Source: Nitrospira sp. CR1.2 (GTDB lineage: Bacteria; Nitrospirota; Nitrospiria; Nitrospirales; Nitrospiraceae). Taken from it: DNA of 64,000 nucleotides. Below, piece after piece: positions 17,045 through 25,491 of this stretch (the first letter of the stretch is position 1; each line of letters starts with the position of its first letter). The position numbers and the translations under genes were made by a program. The notes below the pieces were generated by a model, which was not told where the DNA came from, made no database searches, and saw only the letters and a list, made by a program, of their open reading frames with translations. Where the stretch lies: positions 1-64,000 of the forward strand of contig WIAG01000010.1 of assembly GCA_014055495.1 (NCBI GenBank), read 5' to 3'.

Positions 17045-17761
17045 ATGAAGGTCGTGCTCGATATTGAAACGGTCCAGGCGCCCAAGGACGAATGGGCGCG
17101 GATCGCCGGACGTCGGCTGACCTCCGGTGAGGCGGCCTATGATCAAACCGGCGGGGATCTCTTTGCGGTCGGGGAGGCGCAGGCCCAACAACGCCTCGAA
17201 GATGAACTCTACGAAAAGTCCTCCTTCGACGGAACGTTCAGCAAAATCGTCTGTATCGGGCTTCTGGAGTTTTCCGACAATCTGGAGCCGCGTGGCGCCA
17301 CGTCGTGGTATGGGGGCAACGAGCAGGAGCTTTTGCGGCGCTTCTGGAGCCACCTGGCGCAACTGCGTCCCTCGCTGTTTATTACCCACAACGGTCTCAA
17401 CTTCGACCTGCCGTTCATTAAAAAGCGATCGATCATCCATCAGGTGAAACCGAGCATGGAGATCAATCTGGCCAAGTTTCGGGCCGAGCCGGTCTATGAC
17501 ACCATGGCGATCTGGAGCAATTGGGACAATCGCGGGTGGGTCAAGCTGGATGTGTTGGCCCGGGCGCTGAATGTGGAAAGCAAGTCCGGAAGCGGATCGC
17601 AGGTGGCGCAGATGTGGGCAGAGGGGCAGGGGCGAGAAATCGCCCTCTATTGTCTGCAAGATACCTATGTGACGTATGGCTGCTATTGCCGGATGAATTT
17701 CCGGCAGCCGATCTCGCGCGAGGTGGTGCTGTTGAGGCCGGAGTTGATCGATGTGGGGTGA
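17045..17761 (+). CDS. Predicted 3'-5' exonuclease, DNA polymerase B-type (DnaQ-like fold)
   Basis: 238 aa. The DEDD-type residues are visible: DIET at 6-9 (exo I), HNGLNFDLPF near 118-127 (exo II) and a terminal YCLQDTYVTY (exo III, Asp near 204). This matches the stand-alone family of polymerase-B-like exonucleases. GAGAGGGTG precedes the ATG, and the gap from the Nudix gene is only 5 bp, so these are likely co-transcribed repair genes. Confidence 0.8.
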   Translation: MKVVLDIETVQAPKDEWARIAGRRLTSGEAAYDQTGGDLFAVGEAQAQQRLEDELYEKSSFDGTFSKIVCIGLLEFSDNLEPRGATSWYGGNEQELLRRFWSHLAQLRPSLFITHNGLNFDLPFIKKRSIIHQVKPSMEINLAKFRAEPVYDTMAIWSNWDNRGWVKLDVLARALNVESKSGSGSQVAQMWAEGQGREIALYCLQDTYVTYGCYCRMNFRQPISREVVLLRPELIDVG

Positions 17762-17776
17762 GCGGCCCCGGCCGGG

Positions 17777-18817
17777 TCAGCGGATGAGTTCGGCCTTGTT
17801 CCGGTTCTCCCGTCGGGGCTGCGTCTGCTGAGTACTCTTCACGGCTCGCAGTTCCTTGTCCTTCGTTTCCAACTGGACCCGCATCGATTCTAAATCCCGT
17901 CGTAGGGCGTTGATCTTGGCGTCCTTGCGGGCCATGGCGTCCCGCACTTCCTGCAGCTCCTGCAGGGTTTCGGTCATTCGATCATCTCCAACCGGCGGTA
18001 CGTTGGCCGCGACTGTTGCCTCTGGCACTGCCGGCGTGGCAGGTCGAGGGCTCATCGGCCGTTCCTCAGGAAGCACCGCCGCCATCGCCGGTGCGGCCAT
18101 TGCCTGAGCTGGTTTGACCGCTGATGCGACTGCCTCCTTGGTCTGGGCCGGAGATCGATCGACGTTCTTGGCAAACAGGCTATAGTCGATGGCCAACGAC
18201 TTCAGCTGCTGTTTCCCCTGGACTGTGGCAGGCATGGCCTGCTCGATTCGGCCGGCGGAGGCCGGGGCCATACTCACGACGCGCGCCGGACGGCCGTTGC
18301 CGAACCATGTTGAATCAACTTTCTGGAGTGTGCCCTGGTGCTCGGTGATGGTGAGGTATAACCGGTCGCTGTGAACGTAAAGGGTGCCCGCGGTGGGTTC
18401 AACGCCTGACCCTGCCGATGAGGATAGCCGGAAAGCGACCACGTATTCGGGTTGCGCTTGGGACAACGCTTGGGCTAGCAGGGGAGCAAGATATCGCACG
18501 TCCTCATCGCTGAACACTGTCATCGGCTTGCTGCCATCCACGGGCAGATTCGAGAGATCGGTCGGTGCCTCGGAAATCACAACAGCCCGCAGGATGTCCT
18601 GCAGGCTGTCGATCTCCAGAGAACTGGGGTGGGAGGCTTCAAACTCCCAATCGGCGACTTCTTCCAGCCGGACGGATGCCTGAGGTTGCCTAGTCTGTTG
18701 CTGGACGGAGGCGGTTGTTGTTGAGCAGCCGACGGCCATCGCTCCCAGGAAGGTCAACCCGATGATTGCGGAATGCATGGTGGCTGTCAGGGGGGAGCGG
18801 GAGCCGTAGGTCAGCAT
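17777..18817 (-). CDS. Putative lipoprotein with C-terminal coiled coil
   Basis: 346 aa. The lipobox AVGC places the lipidated Cys at residue 31. The middle (residues 45-200) is a mixed domain I do not recognise. Residues 215-275 are Ala/Pro/Val-rich and likely extended. Residues 285-330 form a charged heptad coiled coil (LQELQEVRDAMARKDAKIN). The ATG at 18817 is preceded by AAGGAAG. It is convergent with the exonuclease gene (15 bp apart). Location at the cell envelope is inferred from the lipobox. Confidence 0.65.
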   Translation of the reverse strand: MLTYGSRSPLTATMHSAIIGLTFLGAMAVGCSTTTASVQQQTRQPQASVRLEEVADWEFEASHPSSLEIDSLQDILRAVVISEAPTDLSNLPVDGSKPMTVFSDEDVRYLAPLLAQALSQAQPEYVVAFRLSSSAGSGVEPTAGTLYVHSDRLYLTITEHQGTLQKVDSTWFGNGRPARVVSMAPASAGRIEQAMPATVQGKQQLKSLAIDYSLFAKNVDRSPAQTKEAVASAVKPAQAMAAPAMAAVLPEERPMSPRPATPAVPEATVAANVPPVGDDRMTETLQELQEVRDAMARKDAKINALRRDLESMRVQLETKDKELRAVKSTQQTQPRRENRNKAELIR

Positions 18818-18903
18818 AACGGTCTTCCTTCTCGGCTGGTTGCTGTGGTCAGGAACAGGGGCGGTGCGACCTCATCGTGAAGTCGAGAGCAGACGGATCG
18901 GCC

Positions 18904-19035
18904 TTACCAGATACCCAGCCCCATCATCACGACGCCAAGGGCCATCCACCCGAAGACCCCGACGGCGATAATCGTTTCAAGGCTGATCCCCCTAGGGGAT
19001 TCTTCTGCATGGGTCTTGGCGATCTCTTTCTTCAT
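18904..19035 (-). CDS. Small single-span membrane peptide
   Basis: 43 aa. The first half is polar (MKKEIAKTHAEESPRG); the second half is one hydrophobic helix rich in Gly, Val and Met that ends the protein. AGAGGACG lies about 8 bp before the ATG at 19035. It has the same orientation as the lipoprotein gene downstream of it. No known family is recognised. Confidence 0.55.
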   Translation of the reverse strand: MKKEIAKTHAEESPRGISLETIIAVGVFGWMALGVVMMGLGIW

Positions 19036-19497
19036 GGCGGGACGTCCTCTGACCGGATCGGTGATTGTTCTATTCTCTTGCTGTTGGTCGCCAGAGTGGA
19101 CCAAGCAAGGCCTATGCCCTGATTCCATGGACTTACGAGGCGTGAGTTTTCGACCCTCGGGAGTCGATCACTACGATGATGGCTGTGAATGTTGCGCGAC
19201 GCGATGCAGTGGGGACTGCCGTCTAAGCTATTGAAGTTTCAGGGTGGCAACAGGGCTCCATATGCCGGGAGGTCTTCGTGGGACCGCTCACGTCGACAAC
19301 ACCAGGAGAACATGCGATGCGGATTCCGGTTGTCAGTCTGACGCGGACGGGTGTCTAAAAATTGGCAATGATTGTTCAGGAGTGGGCAACAAGGTCCTCT
19401 GCGATCTGCACTGTGTGCCCGGTTGACCGCTAGCGCGCGGCAGCGGGCGGCGGCGAGGTGAACCGGTAATGAATCGAGCGGGCGACGCAGGAGGCAT
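19036..19497. other. Intergenic stretch, no gene supported
   Basis: Both neighbours are on the minus strand, so this holds the upstream region of the 43-aa gene and the downstream region of miaB. No tRNA, strong hairpin or credible ORF is seen. The 60-aa plus-strand frame at 19244 is Cys-rich but lacks a ribosome site and domain. Confidence 0.4.
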
Positions 19498-20856
19498 TCA
19501 CGAGAGGGTCGCACCGGCCTCACGCCGTCCCATGAGCACAGCGGCGCTTCCATCCAGAATGGTGATCGGTTGGATGCTGCCGAGTGGCGCCGACGCATCC
19601 TCCTTGTTCCAAATGACGTACACTCCGGTATCGGTGCGCCCCATCCATCGGTCGGCAGAGCGTTTCGAGTCTCCTTCCACCATTACCGGAAGTGTCTGCC
19701 CGATCAGGTCACGGTTCAGTCGCGCGGTGATCGGGCGTTGCAGGTCGACCAGCCGGCTGACCCGTTCACCTTTCACGGTTTCCGGCACATTGTCCGGAAA
19801 TTTGCGCGCCGCAATGGTGTTCTTGCGTTCCGAATACTTGAACACATAGGCGGAGTGATACTGCACCTCCTCGACCGCGCGATAGGTCTCCAGGAATTCT
19901 GCTTCGGTCTCCGAGCAGAACCCGCAGATAATGTCGGTGGTCAGGGCGATGCCGGGGTGTTTGCGCCTGATCGTCGCGGCCAGATCCAGGTATTCCTTCC
20001 GGCTGTAGGTGCGATTCATAAGTTCCAGGATCCGATCGTTGCCGGACTGCAACGGCAGGTGAATGTGTTTACAGATGTTCGGATGACCGGCAACGGCATC
20101 CAGCAGGGCCGGGGGAAAATCCTTCGGGTGCGGGGAGGTAAATCGCACCCGCTGCACTCCCGGCACCTCGGCGACGGCCAAAATAAGCCGGGCGAAGTCC
20201 CAGTCGTCGCAGTGATACGAGTTTACGTTTTGCCCGAGCAGCGTAATCTGGCTATGGCCGGATGCCACCGACGCTTCCACCTCCCGCAGAATCCCCTCGG
20301 GGTTGCGCGAACGTTCACGGCCTCTCGTGTAGGGAACCACACAAAAACTGCAAAAGTTATCGCAGCCTCGCATGATGGCGATCCAGGCGTTCACACCGCC
20401 GTCTCGCTCCGGCAGGATGTCGTCGTATGTTTCATACTCCGACAGGTCCACGGCCAACCCACGGCGCGTCAACTGATCTTCTTCCGAGGTTAAGGCCTTC
20501 GTCAGCAACCCAGGGAGTTGCCGGTATCCGTCCGGTCCCACTAACACGTCTACGAGGGGCTGCTTTTCGGTGAGCTCTTCCTTCAGGTTTTGCGCCATGC
20601 AGCCAAGCACACCCACGACCAGCGGGCGCTGCGCCTTGACCGCCTTCAGCTCCGCCAGGTGTCCGTAGACCTTATTATGGGCGTTCTCACGAATGGCGCA
20701 GGTGTTCATGAGCATGACGTCGGCGCGTTCCCGGTCCTCGGTAAATTCGAAACCGGCTGTGCGTAGCAAGGTCCGGACGAGTTCCGAGTCGTACTCGTTC
20801 ATCTGGCAACCAAACGTTTCGATATGGACTGTATGGGGTTTGTTCGGTTGAGTCAT
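19498..20856 (-). CDS. miaB: tRNA-2-methylthio-N6-dimethylallyladenosine synthase
   Basis: 452 aa. A radical-SAM methylthiotransferase that adds the 2-methylthio group to i6A37 in tRNAs. The N-terminal UPF0004 domain opens with HIETFGCQMNEYDSE, whose Cys is a ligand of the auxiliary cluster. The radical-SAM triad is CDNFCSFC near residue 160. A TRAM domain occupies the last 65 residues (LPVMVEGDSKR). The start overlaps the stop of the upstream paralogue mtaB by 4 bp, so the two tRNA A37 enzymes are coupled. Confidence 0.95.
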   Translation of the reverse strand: MTQPNKPHTVHIETFGCQMNEYDSELVRTLLRTAGFEFTEDRERADVMLMNTCAIRENAHNKVYGHLAELKAVKAQRPLVVGVLGCMAQNLKEELTEKQPLVDVLVGPDGYRQLPGLLTKALTSEEDQLTRRGLAVDLSEYETYDDILPERDGGVNAWIAIMRGCDNFCSFCVVPYTRGRERSRNPEGILREVEASVASGHSQITLLGQNVNSYHCDDWDFARLILAVAEVPGVQRVRFTSPHPKDFPPALLDAVAGHPNICKHIHLPLQSGNDRILELMNRTYSRKEYLDLAATIRRKHPGIALTTDIICGFCSETEAEFLETYRAVEEVQYHSAYVFKYSERKNTIAARKFPDNVPETVKGERVSRLVDLQRPITARLNRDLIGQTLPVMVEGDSKRSADRWMGRTDTGVYVIWNKEDASAPLGSIQPITILDGSAAVLMGRREAGATLS

Positions 20857-22196
20857 AACAATGGCCTGCGTGAGTGGACGGCGGATGGATCGGCGAGGTG
20901 GCCGTAAGCCAGCCCATCCATCACTCCGGTAATGGTGACGTTGTGGATGGAGCCTGCTGCAGCCGCGTCGGTCGGGACAGCGACGCGAGTGAAATCTCCC
21001 GTCGTGCCGGTACGAAAGCCGTCACGAGCACCCTGTTCAAACAGCACGGACTCGGTGCGGCCGATGTGCCGTTGGTAAAAGGCCAGTGCCTTCCTACGGG
21101 ACAATTCCGCCAGCCCCTTGCTGCGCTGCCGGATCACGGCGGGTTGAACGTGGTCCTTCAGTCGCGCGGCCGGCGTTCCGGGCCGGGATGAGTAGCTGAA
21201 CACGTGGCAATAGGAGAATGGAAGGCGTTCGACAGTCCGTAGGCTGTTGGCAAACGCCCGTTCGTCTTCACCGGGGAATCCGACCATGAGGTCTGTGCCC
21301 AGTCCGAGGTCAGGCATGAGCGAGAAGGCTTGGCCGATCAGGTCCTCATACTCACGGACGGTATACCGTCGATTCATCGCCTGCAGGATGTCGTCATCGC
21401 CGCTTTGCAGAGGGATATGCAGATAGCGGCAGAGTTTCGTCGAGACCGCCATGTGCCGGAGCAACTCTGCAGAGACTGTTGTCGGCTCGATGGAGGAAAT
21501 CCTGACCCGGTTGACTTCCGGGATGGTCTCAATCTCACGAATAAGGTCGACCAATTCCATCCCATTATAGGAGTAGCGGCCGATGTTCACGCCGGTCAGG
21601 ACCAGTTCCTGGTAGCCGTGGCCGGCCAGTTCGCCCGCTTCCCGCAGCACATCCCCGGCCACCCGGCTGCGCTCGCGCCCCCGCGCGAAGGGAATCAGGC
21701 AAAAACTGCACATGAAATCGCAGCCGTCCTGGATTTTGAGCAGCGCCCTGGTCGAGTCGGAATAGGCGGTGCCGGGGAGGACAAAATCTTCGCGATCGAT
21801 CGTCCGGCTGTGGCGGAGCTCCGGTGCTGCCTGCTTCCTCAGTTTGTCCGGGGCCGGAAGATACTCGGGTAGATTCATCTTGTATTGCGTGCCGACGATC
21901 AGGTCGATACCCGGCACGGATTGCAGTTGCGCGGCTCCGGTCTGGGCGTAACAGCCGGTGACGGCCACGAACGCGTTGGGCGAGTGGCGCAGAGTCTTAC
22001 GGATCGCATAGCGGCAGTCTTTTTCCGCATGCTCCGTAACCGAACAGGTATTCAGGACGAGGAGGTCCGTTTCCTTGCCGAACTCGACCAGACGGTACCC
22101 TTGACGTGTCAGGGTATCGGCTAACATGGCGGTTTCCGACTGGCTGAGACGGCAGCCCAATGTATGGAGTGACGCGCGCGGCATGCTGCTGGACAT
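20853..22196 (-). CDS. mtaB: tRNA t6A37 methylthiotransferase
   Basis: 447 aa. MtaB converts t6A37 to ms2t6A37. It has the same architecture as MiaB: an N-terminal cluster domain starting HTLGCRLSQSETAML (the TLGC-x3-Q/N-E form typical of MtaB), a radical-SAM triad CDFMCSFC, and a C-terminal TRAM-like segment. The presence of both paralogues in one 4-bp overlapping unit means both A37 pathways are covered. Confidence 0.92.
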   Translation of the reverse strand: MSSSMPRASLHTLGCRLSQSETAMLADTLTRQGYRLVEFGKETDLLVLNTCSVTEHAEKDCRYAIRKTLRHSPNAFVAVTGCYAQTGAAQLQSVPGIDLIVGTQYKMNLPEYLPAPDKLRKQAAPELRHSRTIDREDFVLPGTAYSDSTRALLKIQDGCDFMCSFCLIPFARGRERSRVAGDVLREAGELAGHGYQELVLTGVNIGRYSYNGMELVDLIREIETIPEVNRVRISSIEPTTVSAELLRHMAVSTKLCRYLHIPLQSGDDDILQAMNRRYTVREYEDLIGQAFSLMPDLGLGTDLMVGFPGEDERAFANSLRTVERLPFSYCHVFSYSSRPGTPAARLKDHVQPAVIRQRSKGLAELSRRKALAFYQRHIGRTESVLFEQGARDGFRTGTTGDFTRVAVPTDAAAAGSIHNVTITGVMDGLAYGHLADPSAVHSRRPLL

Positions 22197-22353
22197 CGTA
22201 GGCGATTATAAGAGGGTGGGTGTTCGATCAGCAAGCTGAGGGACGTGTGAAAATATGAGGTCTGCGCTTGAACCGGTCGGCTTGAACAGGCTATAGGTGG
22301 GTGGTAGCATGATCGAGATGTCCACGCCTGAGTCTTGGCCGGATGTTGGAGTT

Positions 22354-22761
22354 ATGACGAACCACCGCCTTGCCGCCGTCCTGTTTGTTGTCATCCTCTG
22401 TGTGTTTCAGCCTGTCCGCGGATGGTCCATGGATCCGCTCCCGTTGGAGCCCGATCTCAATAGCCGTCTCGAAGAAGTCTATGACCATGAAACGAGGCTG
22501 TTCATCATGCTCTTTTCGTTGCATGGTGATGGCAAGGTCGACTATGTGACGGGGCGGTTGGTGCAGGAATACACGCGGAGCAACTACGGGAATCCGGTCT
22601 ACTACACCGAACAGTATCCGCTCTTTTACTGGTGGAACCACACCATGTTCAACGATCCCGACCAGGATGGGGTCAACGGGAACGAACAGGTCTACCAGGA
22701 AAACATCGAATTCGACGTCGCTCGCTACAAGCCCTGTTTGTTCAACGGCCAGCCTTGCTAG
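22354..22761 (+). CDS. Small secreted protein with EF-hand-like loops
   Basis: 135 aa from the ATG at 22354, chosen because it gives a compact signal peptide (polar MTNHR, then about 14 hydrophobic residues). In-frame starts exist at 22309 and 22297. Two Asp/Gly-rich loops, HGDGKVDYVTG and DPDQDGVNGNE, resemble calcium-binding EF-hand or dockerin loops, though neither is canonical at position 12. The end has two Cys (YKPCLFNGQPC), possibly a disulfide. It is alone between convergent units. Function unknown. Confidence 0.6.
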   Translation: MTNHRLAAVLFVVILCVFQPVRGWSMDPLPLEPDLNSRLEEVYDHETRLFIMLFSLHGDGKVDYVTGRLVQEYTRSNYGNPVYYTEQYPLFYWWNHTMFNDPDQDGVNGNEQVYQENIEFDVARYKPCLFNGQPC

Positions 22762-22810
22762 CTCAGGCTGCGCAGAAAGGCCGCCAGCGGCGTTCTCGGT
22801 CGCTCTTGAG

Positions 22811-22840
22811 GCGTAAAAGGCAAAACGTGAAACGCGAACC
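22811..22840. repeat. Partial copy of GTGAAACG-type intergenic repeat
   Basis: GCGTAAAAGGCAAAACGTGAAACGCGAACC lies between two convergent genes and shares the ACGTGAAACG core with the copies near fdsG, fdsA and trpG. Confidence 0.35.
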
Positions 22841-22935
22841 TGATGAGCCTGGCGTGCTTACCGCACCTCTTCCTCCTTAGTTAATCACCTCGTACAGTAT
22901 TGTTTGGCATACCGGCCTCTCCTCACCTCGCTCGA

Positions 22936-23799
22936 TCATTCAAATACCAGCACCTGACAAGGCGCGCGGTGCAGCACCGCATGGGAGACGCTCCCCAAGA
23001 CGAACCGGGTGATGCCTTGCCTCGCATGTGATCCCACCAGAATCAGATCGACCCGCAGCCGTTCCGCCTCATGAAGAATCATGGTCAGAGGCACACCAAG
23101 CAGGCTTGTCGAACGAGTCGTATATCCGAGCGCGCGTAACTTCGCTGCCACATCCTCGATGAAGTCCCGGGCATGACCAAGGGCCTGTGCTTCCAGTTGT
23201 TCCGCGACCGTATCGTCCACAGGCCAGGGCGGGCGGGTCGGCGGGAGCACGGTGAGCAGGTTCACGTTGACTGGCTCGTGAAAGGGTTGTTTGGCGAGAA
23301 ACCGCACTGCCGCTTCGGCGTCCGAGATCCCTTGCAGCGGGAGCAGTACCTCTTTCAAGGCGCGCAGAGAACCCTGCAGGATGAGTTTCGCACAGGGAGC
23401 CATGCTCAGGACCCGGTGTGACACGCTTCCGAAGAATCGTTCCTTCACCGGTCCCAGGCCTCTCGCTCCCATGACAATCAGGTCAATGTGACGTGATTCT
23501 GCCGCGGACACGATATGTTCCGCCGGCGATCCGACCTCCAGAATTTTCGTCACCGGCCCGCTGTGGAGCGGGAGGAGTGACTGTACTCGCGTCAGCAGCT
23601 GCTCGCCGTCTTCCTTCATGCCGCGTTCCAACTGGGCATAGAGTTCCTGTGCGACCTCCGGCATCATCATAGGGTAGGCCGGTTTCGGCGCGTCCACGAC
23701 ATGCAGGAGCGTGAGGTCGTCGGCGCGGCGGAGATATTTGAGGGCGCGAACGCCCTCGTAGGAATGGTCCGATCCATCGACTGCCAGCAGGGTCTTCAT
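22936..23799 (-). CDS. Tandem universal stress protein
   Basis: 287 aa: two UspA domains in one chain. Each half has the nucleotide-binding signature G-x2-G-x9-G-(S/T): MGARGLGPVKERFFGSVSH near 120-138 and VGSHARQGITRFVLGSVSH near the end. Each half opens with a beta strand ending in Asp (LLAVDGSD at the start). AAGGAG precedes the ATG at 23799, which fixes the start. It is the last gene of the minus-strand unit driven from 24627-24642. USPs act in survival of starvation, hypoxia or oxidative stress. Confidence 0.88.
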   Translation of the reverse strand: MKTLLAVDGSDHSYEGVRALKYLRRADDLTLLHVVDAPKPAYPMMMPEVAQELYAQLERGMKEDGEQLLTRVQSLLPLHSGPVTKILEVGSPAEHIVSAAESRHIDLIVMGARGLGPVKERFFGSVSHRVLSMAPCAKLILQGSLRALKEVLLPLQGISDAEAAVRFLAKQPFHEPVNVNLLTVLPPTRPPWPVDDTVAEQLEAQALGHARDFIEDVAAKLRALGYTTRSTSLLGVPLTMILHEAERLRVDLILVGSHARQGITRFVLGSVSHAVLHRAPCQVLVFE

Positions 23800-23810
23800 G
23801 AGGAGCTCCT

Positions 23811-24467
23811 TTACGCTGATGATGCTGGACGAAGGTATTGCTGAAACCAATGCCCGGCTTCTCGGGCTACTTGTTCGAGCGTTCCCGGTTCTTCGAACAG
23901 ATGACTAGCACCCGGGATGATCGTGAGCTGTTTCGTGCAGGTGAGCTGCGCGAGCGCCTCCTGATTCATGTCGATGACGGGGCCGTCATCCCCGCCGACC
24001 AGCAGCAACGTGGGTGCGCTGACTTGTCTGAGGTATGGACCCGCCAGGTCCGGTCGCCCGCCACGTGACACCACGGCGCCCACGGCTTGGGGTCTCCGCG
24101 CCGCTGCCTGTAACGCTGCCGCGGCTCCCGTGCTCGCCCCGAAATATCCCGCCCTCAGCCCACTGGTCGAACGATGCGTGGCTAACCAGGTCTGGGCGAG
24201 CAGCAGGCGGTTCGCCAGCAGATCGATATTGAACACTTTTCGTCGGTCGTCCGACTCGTCGGGCGTGAGCAGATCCAGCAACAGGGTGGCAAAGCCACCG
24301 GTTTCCAGGACTCGGGCTACGTATTGATTGCGCGGGCTGAAACGGCCGCTTCCGCTACCGTGCGCAAAAGCCACGACCCCTGTCGTCTGGTCGGGAATTC
24401 TCAGAATGCCATCGAGGCTGACCCCGTCGCCGGTGATCGTGATCTGATACACGCTGTCCTGGTGCAT
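23811..24467 (-). CDS. Alpha/beta hydrolase, dienelactone hydrolase-like
   Basis: 218 aa. The nucleophile elbow GASTG has Ser at residue 112, the acid is probably D160 or D161 (LLVGGDDGP) and the His is H189 (GASHLFEE). An AHGSGSG oxyanion loop is at 35-41. The fold and size match the DLH family often found beside universal stress proteins. It starts 37 bp after the 31-aa ORF and ends 11 bp before the USP start, so the three form one unit. Substrate unknown. Confidence 0.82.
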   Translation of the reverse strand: MHQDSVYQITITGDGVSLDGILRIPDQTTGVVAFAHGSGSGRFSPRNQYVARVLETGGFATLLLDLLTPDESDDRRKVFNIDLLANRLLLAQTWLATHRSTSGLRAGYFGASTGAAAALQAAARRPQAVGAVVSRGGRPDLAGPYLRQVSAPTLLLVGGDDGPVIDMNQEALAQLTCTKQLTIIPGASHLFEEPGTLEQVAREAGHWFQQYLRPASSA

Positions 24468-24504
24468 GGGTGAACCGCTGGTCTCGTGCGAATGGGACGA
24501 CCGC

Positions 24505-24600
24505 TCAATGACAGTCCGTCGGGCAGAAAAAAATCAGATAGACCGCGACTGCGGCGCCGATCAAAACCGCTCCCAGCAACAGCCACTGTGTTCGCGACAT
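24505..24600 (-). CDS. 31-aa membrane peptide at the head of the minus-strand stress unit
   Basis: The sequence starts MSRTQWLLLG, continues as one hydrophobic helix and ends FFCPTDCH. AGAGGAT lies 7 bp before the ATG. A sigma-54 type promoter at 24627-24642 would put the transcript start about 15 bp upstream, so this is the first ORF of the message. One transmembrane helix with a C-terminal CxxxC pair suggests an inner-membrane peptide with a metal or redox site, but no family is recognised. Confidence 0.6.
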   Translation of the reverse strand: MSRTQWLLLGAVLIGAAVAVYLIFFCPTDCH

Positions 24601-24626
24601 GGTGTCATCCTCTGACCAGCTGTCTG

Positions 24627-24642
24627 AGCAAGACAAATGCCA
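24627..24642 (-). promoter_or_regulatory. Sigma-54 type promoter (minus strand)
   Basis: Read on the minus strand the site is TGGCATTTGTCTTGCT, which has the strict GG-N10-GC spacing of -24/-12 promoters and matches TGGCAC-N5-TTGC with one change. It differs at only two positions from the plus-strand site at 24911-24926. It would drive the 31-aa peptide, hydrolase and USP genes. Confidence 0.65.
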
Positions 24643-24779
24643 TCACAGGCCTGCGTCGGGAATCCGATGCTTCTGTCAGCATAAGGGCAGGCGGCCGTGA
24701 CTGTCGTCGATTCAGCGGAACAGGCAACGTCCCTGAGCCTGTCCCATCCGGCAGCAACATTCAGAACTCTGTGGCGTTG

Positions 24780-24809
24780 TGCTACAGCGTGCAAATGTCC
24801 GCTGTAGCA
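24780..24809. promoter_or_regulatory. Long dyad between divergent sigma-54 promoters, candidate enhancer site
   Basis: TGCTACAGCG (24780-24789) and CGCTGTAGCA (24800-24809) are perfect inverse complements around 10 bp, and weaker symmetry continues outward for several bases. The centre is about 160 bp from the minus-strand promoter and about 123 bp from the plus-strand one, the usual distance for an NtrC-family activator site. The activator is not encoded in this window. Confidence 0.6.
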
Positions 24810-24910
24810 GGACACCACCGGCAGACATCAGACGGGGACGGGAATCGGAGCGTCACCCATGAAACGCAAGCATTCTCGAAGGATTCCCCCCAGCGTCCGC
24901 GCTCCAGCAA

Positions 24911-24926
24911 TGGCATTGGCCTTGCT
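24911..24926 (+). promoter_or_regulatory. Sigma-54 type promoter (plus strand)
   Basis: TGGCATTGGCCTTGCT has GG and GC separated by exactly 10 bp and matches the -24/-12 consensus with one change in the first box. Transcription would begin near 24938, in front of GGAGGTGTA and the ATG at 24961. It heads the USP, cupredoxin, tandem USP and DUF2934 genes. Confidence 0.65.
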
Positions 24927-24960
24927 GATGTCTAGGCAGGACGTCCGTCTTGGAGGTGTA

Positions 24961-25461
24961 ATGGCCGATCGGCTTTTCACAAAAATTCTGGTCCCCGTGG
25001 ATTTCTCCCCCTGTTCCGAGGAAGCCTTCCGGATTGCCCTGGCGTTTGCCAAGTCGTATCAAGCAGAGGTGTTGCTGTTGCACGTCGTCGATACGAAGAG
25101 TCTCGATGCCCTGAATCGACTCGGATTAGCCCCGGCCTCGGAGGCGGCCAAGCAGAAGAAGCAACTGCACCATGTTGCCCGCCTGAATGCCAGGCAATTG
25201 CTGGCCTGGGACGACACGAAGGGTGTGGCGGTCAGGCGGTTGCTGGCCGATGGTGCTCCGTTCGAAGAAATTGCCAGGACGGCGCGGGTGGAAGGGGTGG
25301 ATCTGGTCGTCATGGGCAGTTACGGGGGGGCGCTGGGGGGAGTCGACAAGATTTTTTTCGTCAGCACTGCGGAGAAAGTGGTTCGGACGGCCGGATGTCC
25401 GGTGCTCACGGTGCCGATGCCGATCAAACGGGGTAAGGTGCGGGTGGCGAAAAGCTCGTAG
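24961..25461 (+). CDS. Universal stress protein (single domain)
   Basis: 166 aa from the ATG at 24961, which follows GGAGGTGTA; the frame is open further upstream but would run through the sigma-54 promoter. It begins with the usual strand FTKILVPVDFSPCSEEA. The nucleotide-binding loop is altered: MGSYGGALGGVDKIFFVSTAEKVV has the spacing but a Gly-rich, atypical first half. It is the first gene of the plus-strand stress operon. Confidence 0.87.
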   Translation: MADRLFTKILVPVDFSPCSEEAFRIALAFAKSYQAEVLLLHVVDTKSLDALNRLGLAPASEAAKQKKQLHHVARLNARQLLAWDDTKGVAVRRLLADGAPFEEIARTARVEGVDLVVMGSYGGALGGVDKIFFVSTAEKVVRTAGCPVLTVPMPIKRGKVRVAKSS

Positions 25462-25491
25462 GCGACACATATCTCAGAAGGAGGCAGCGTT

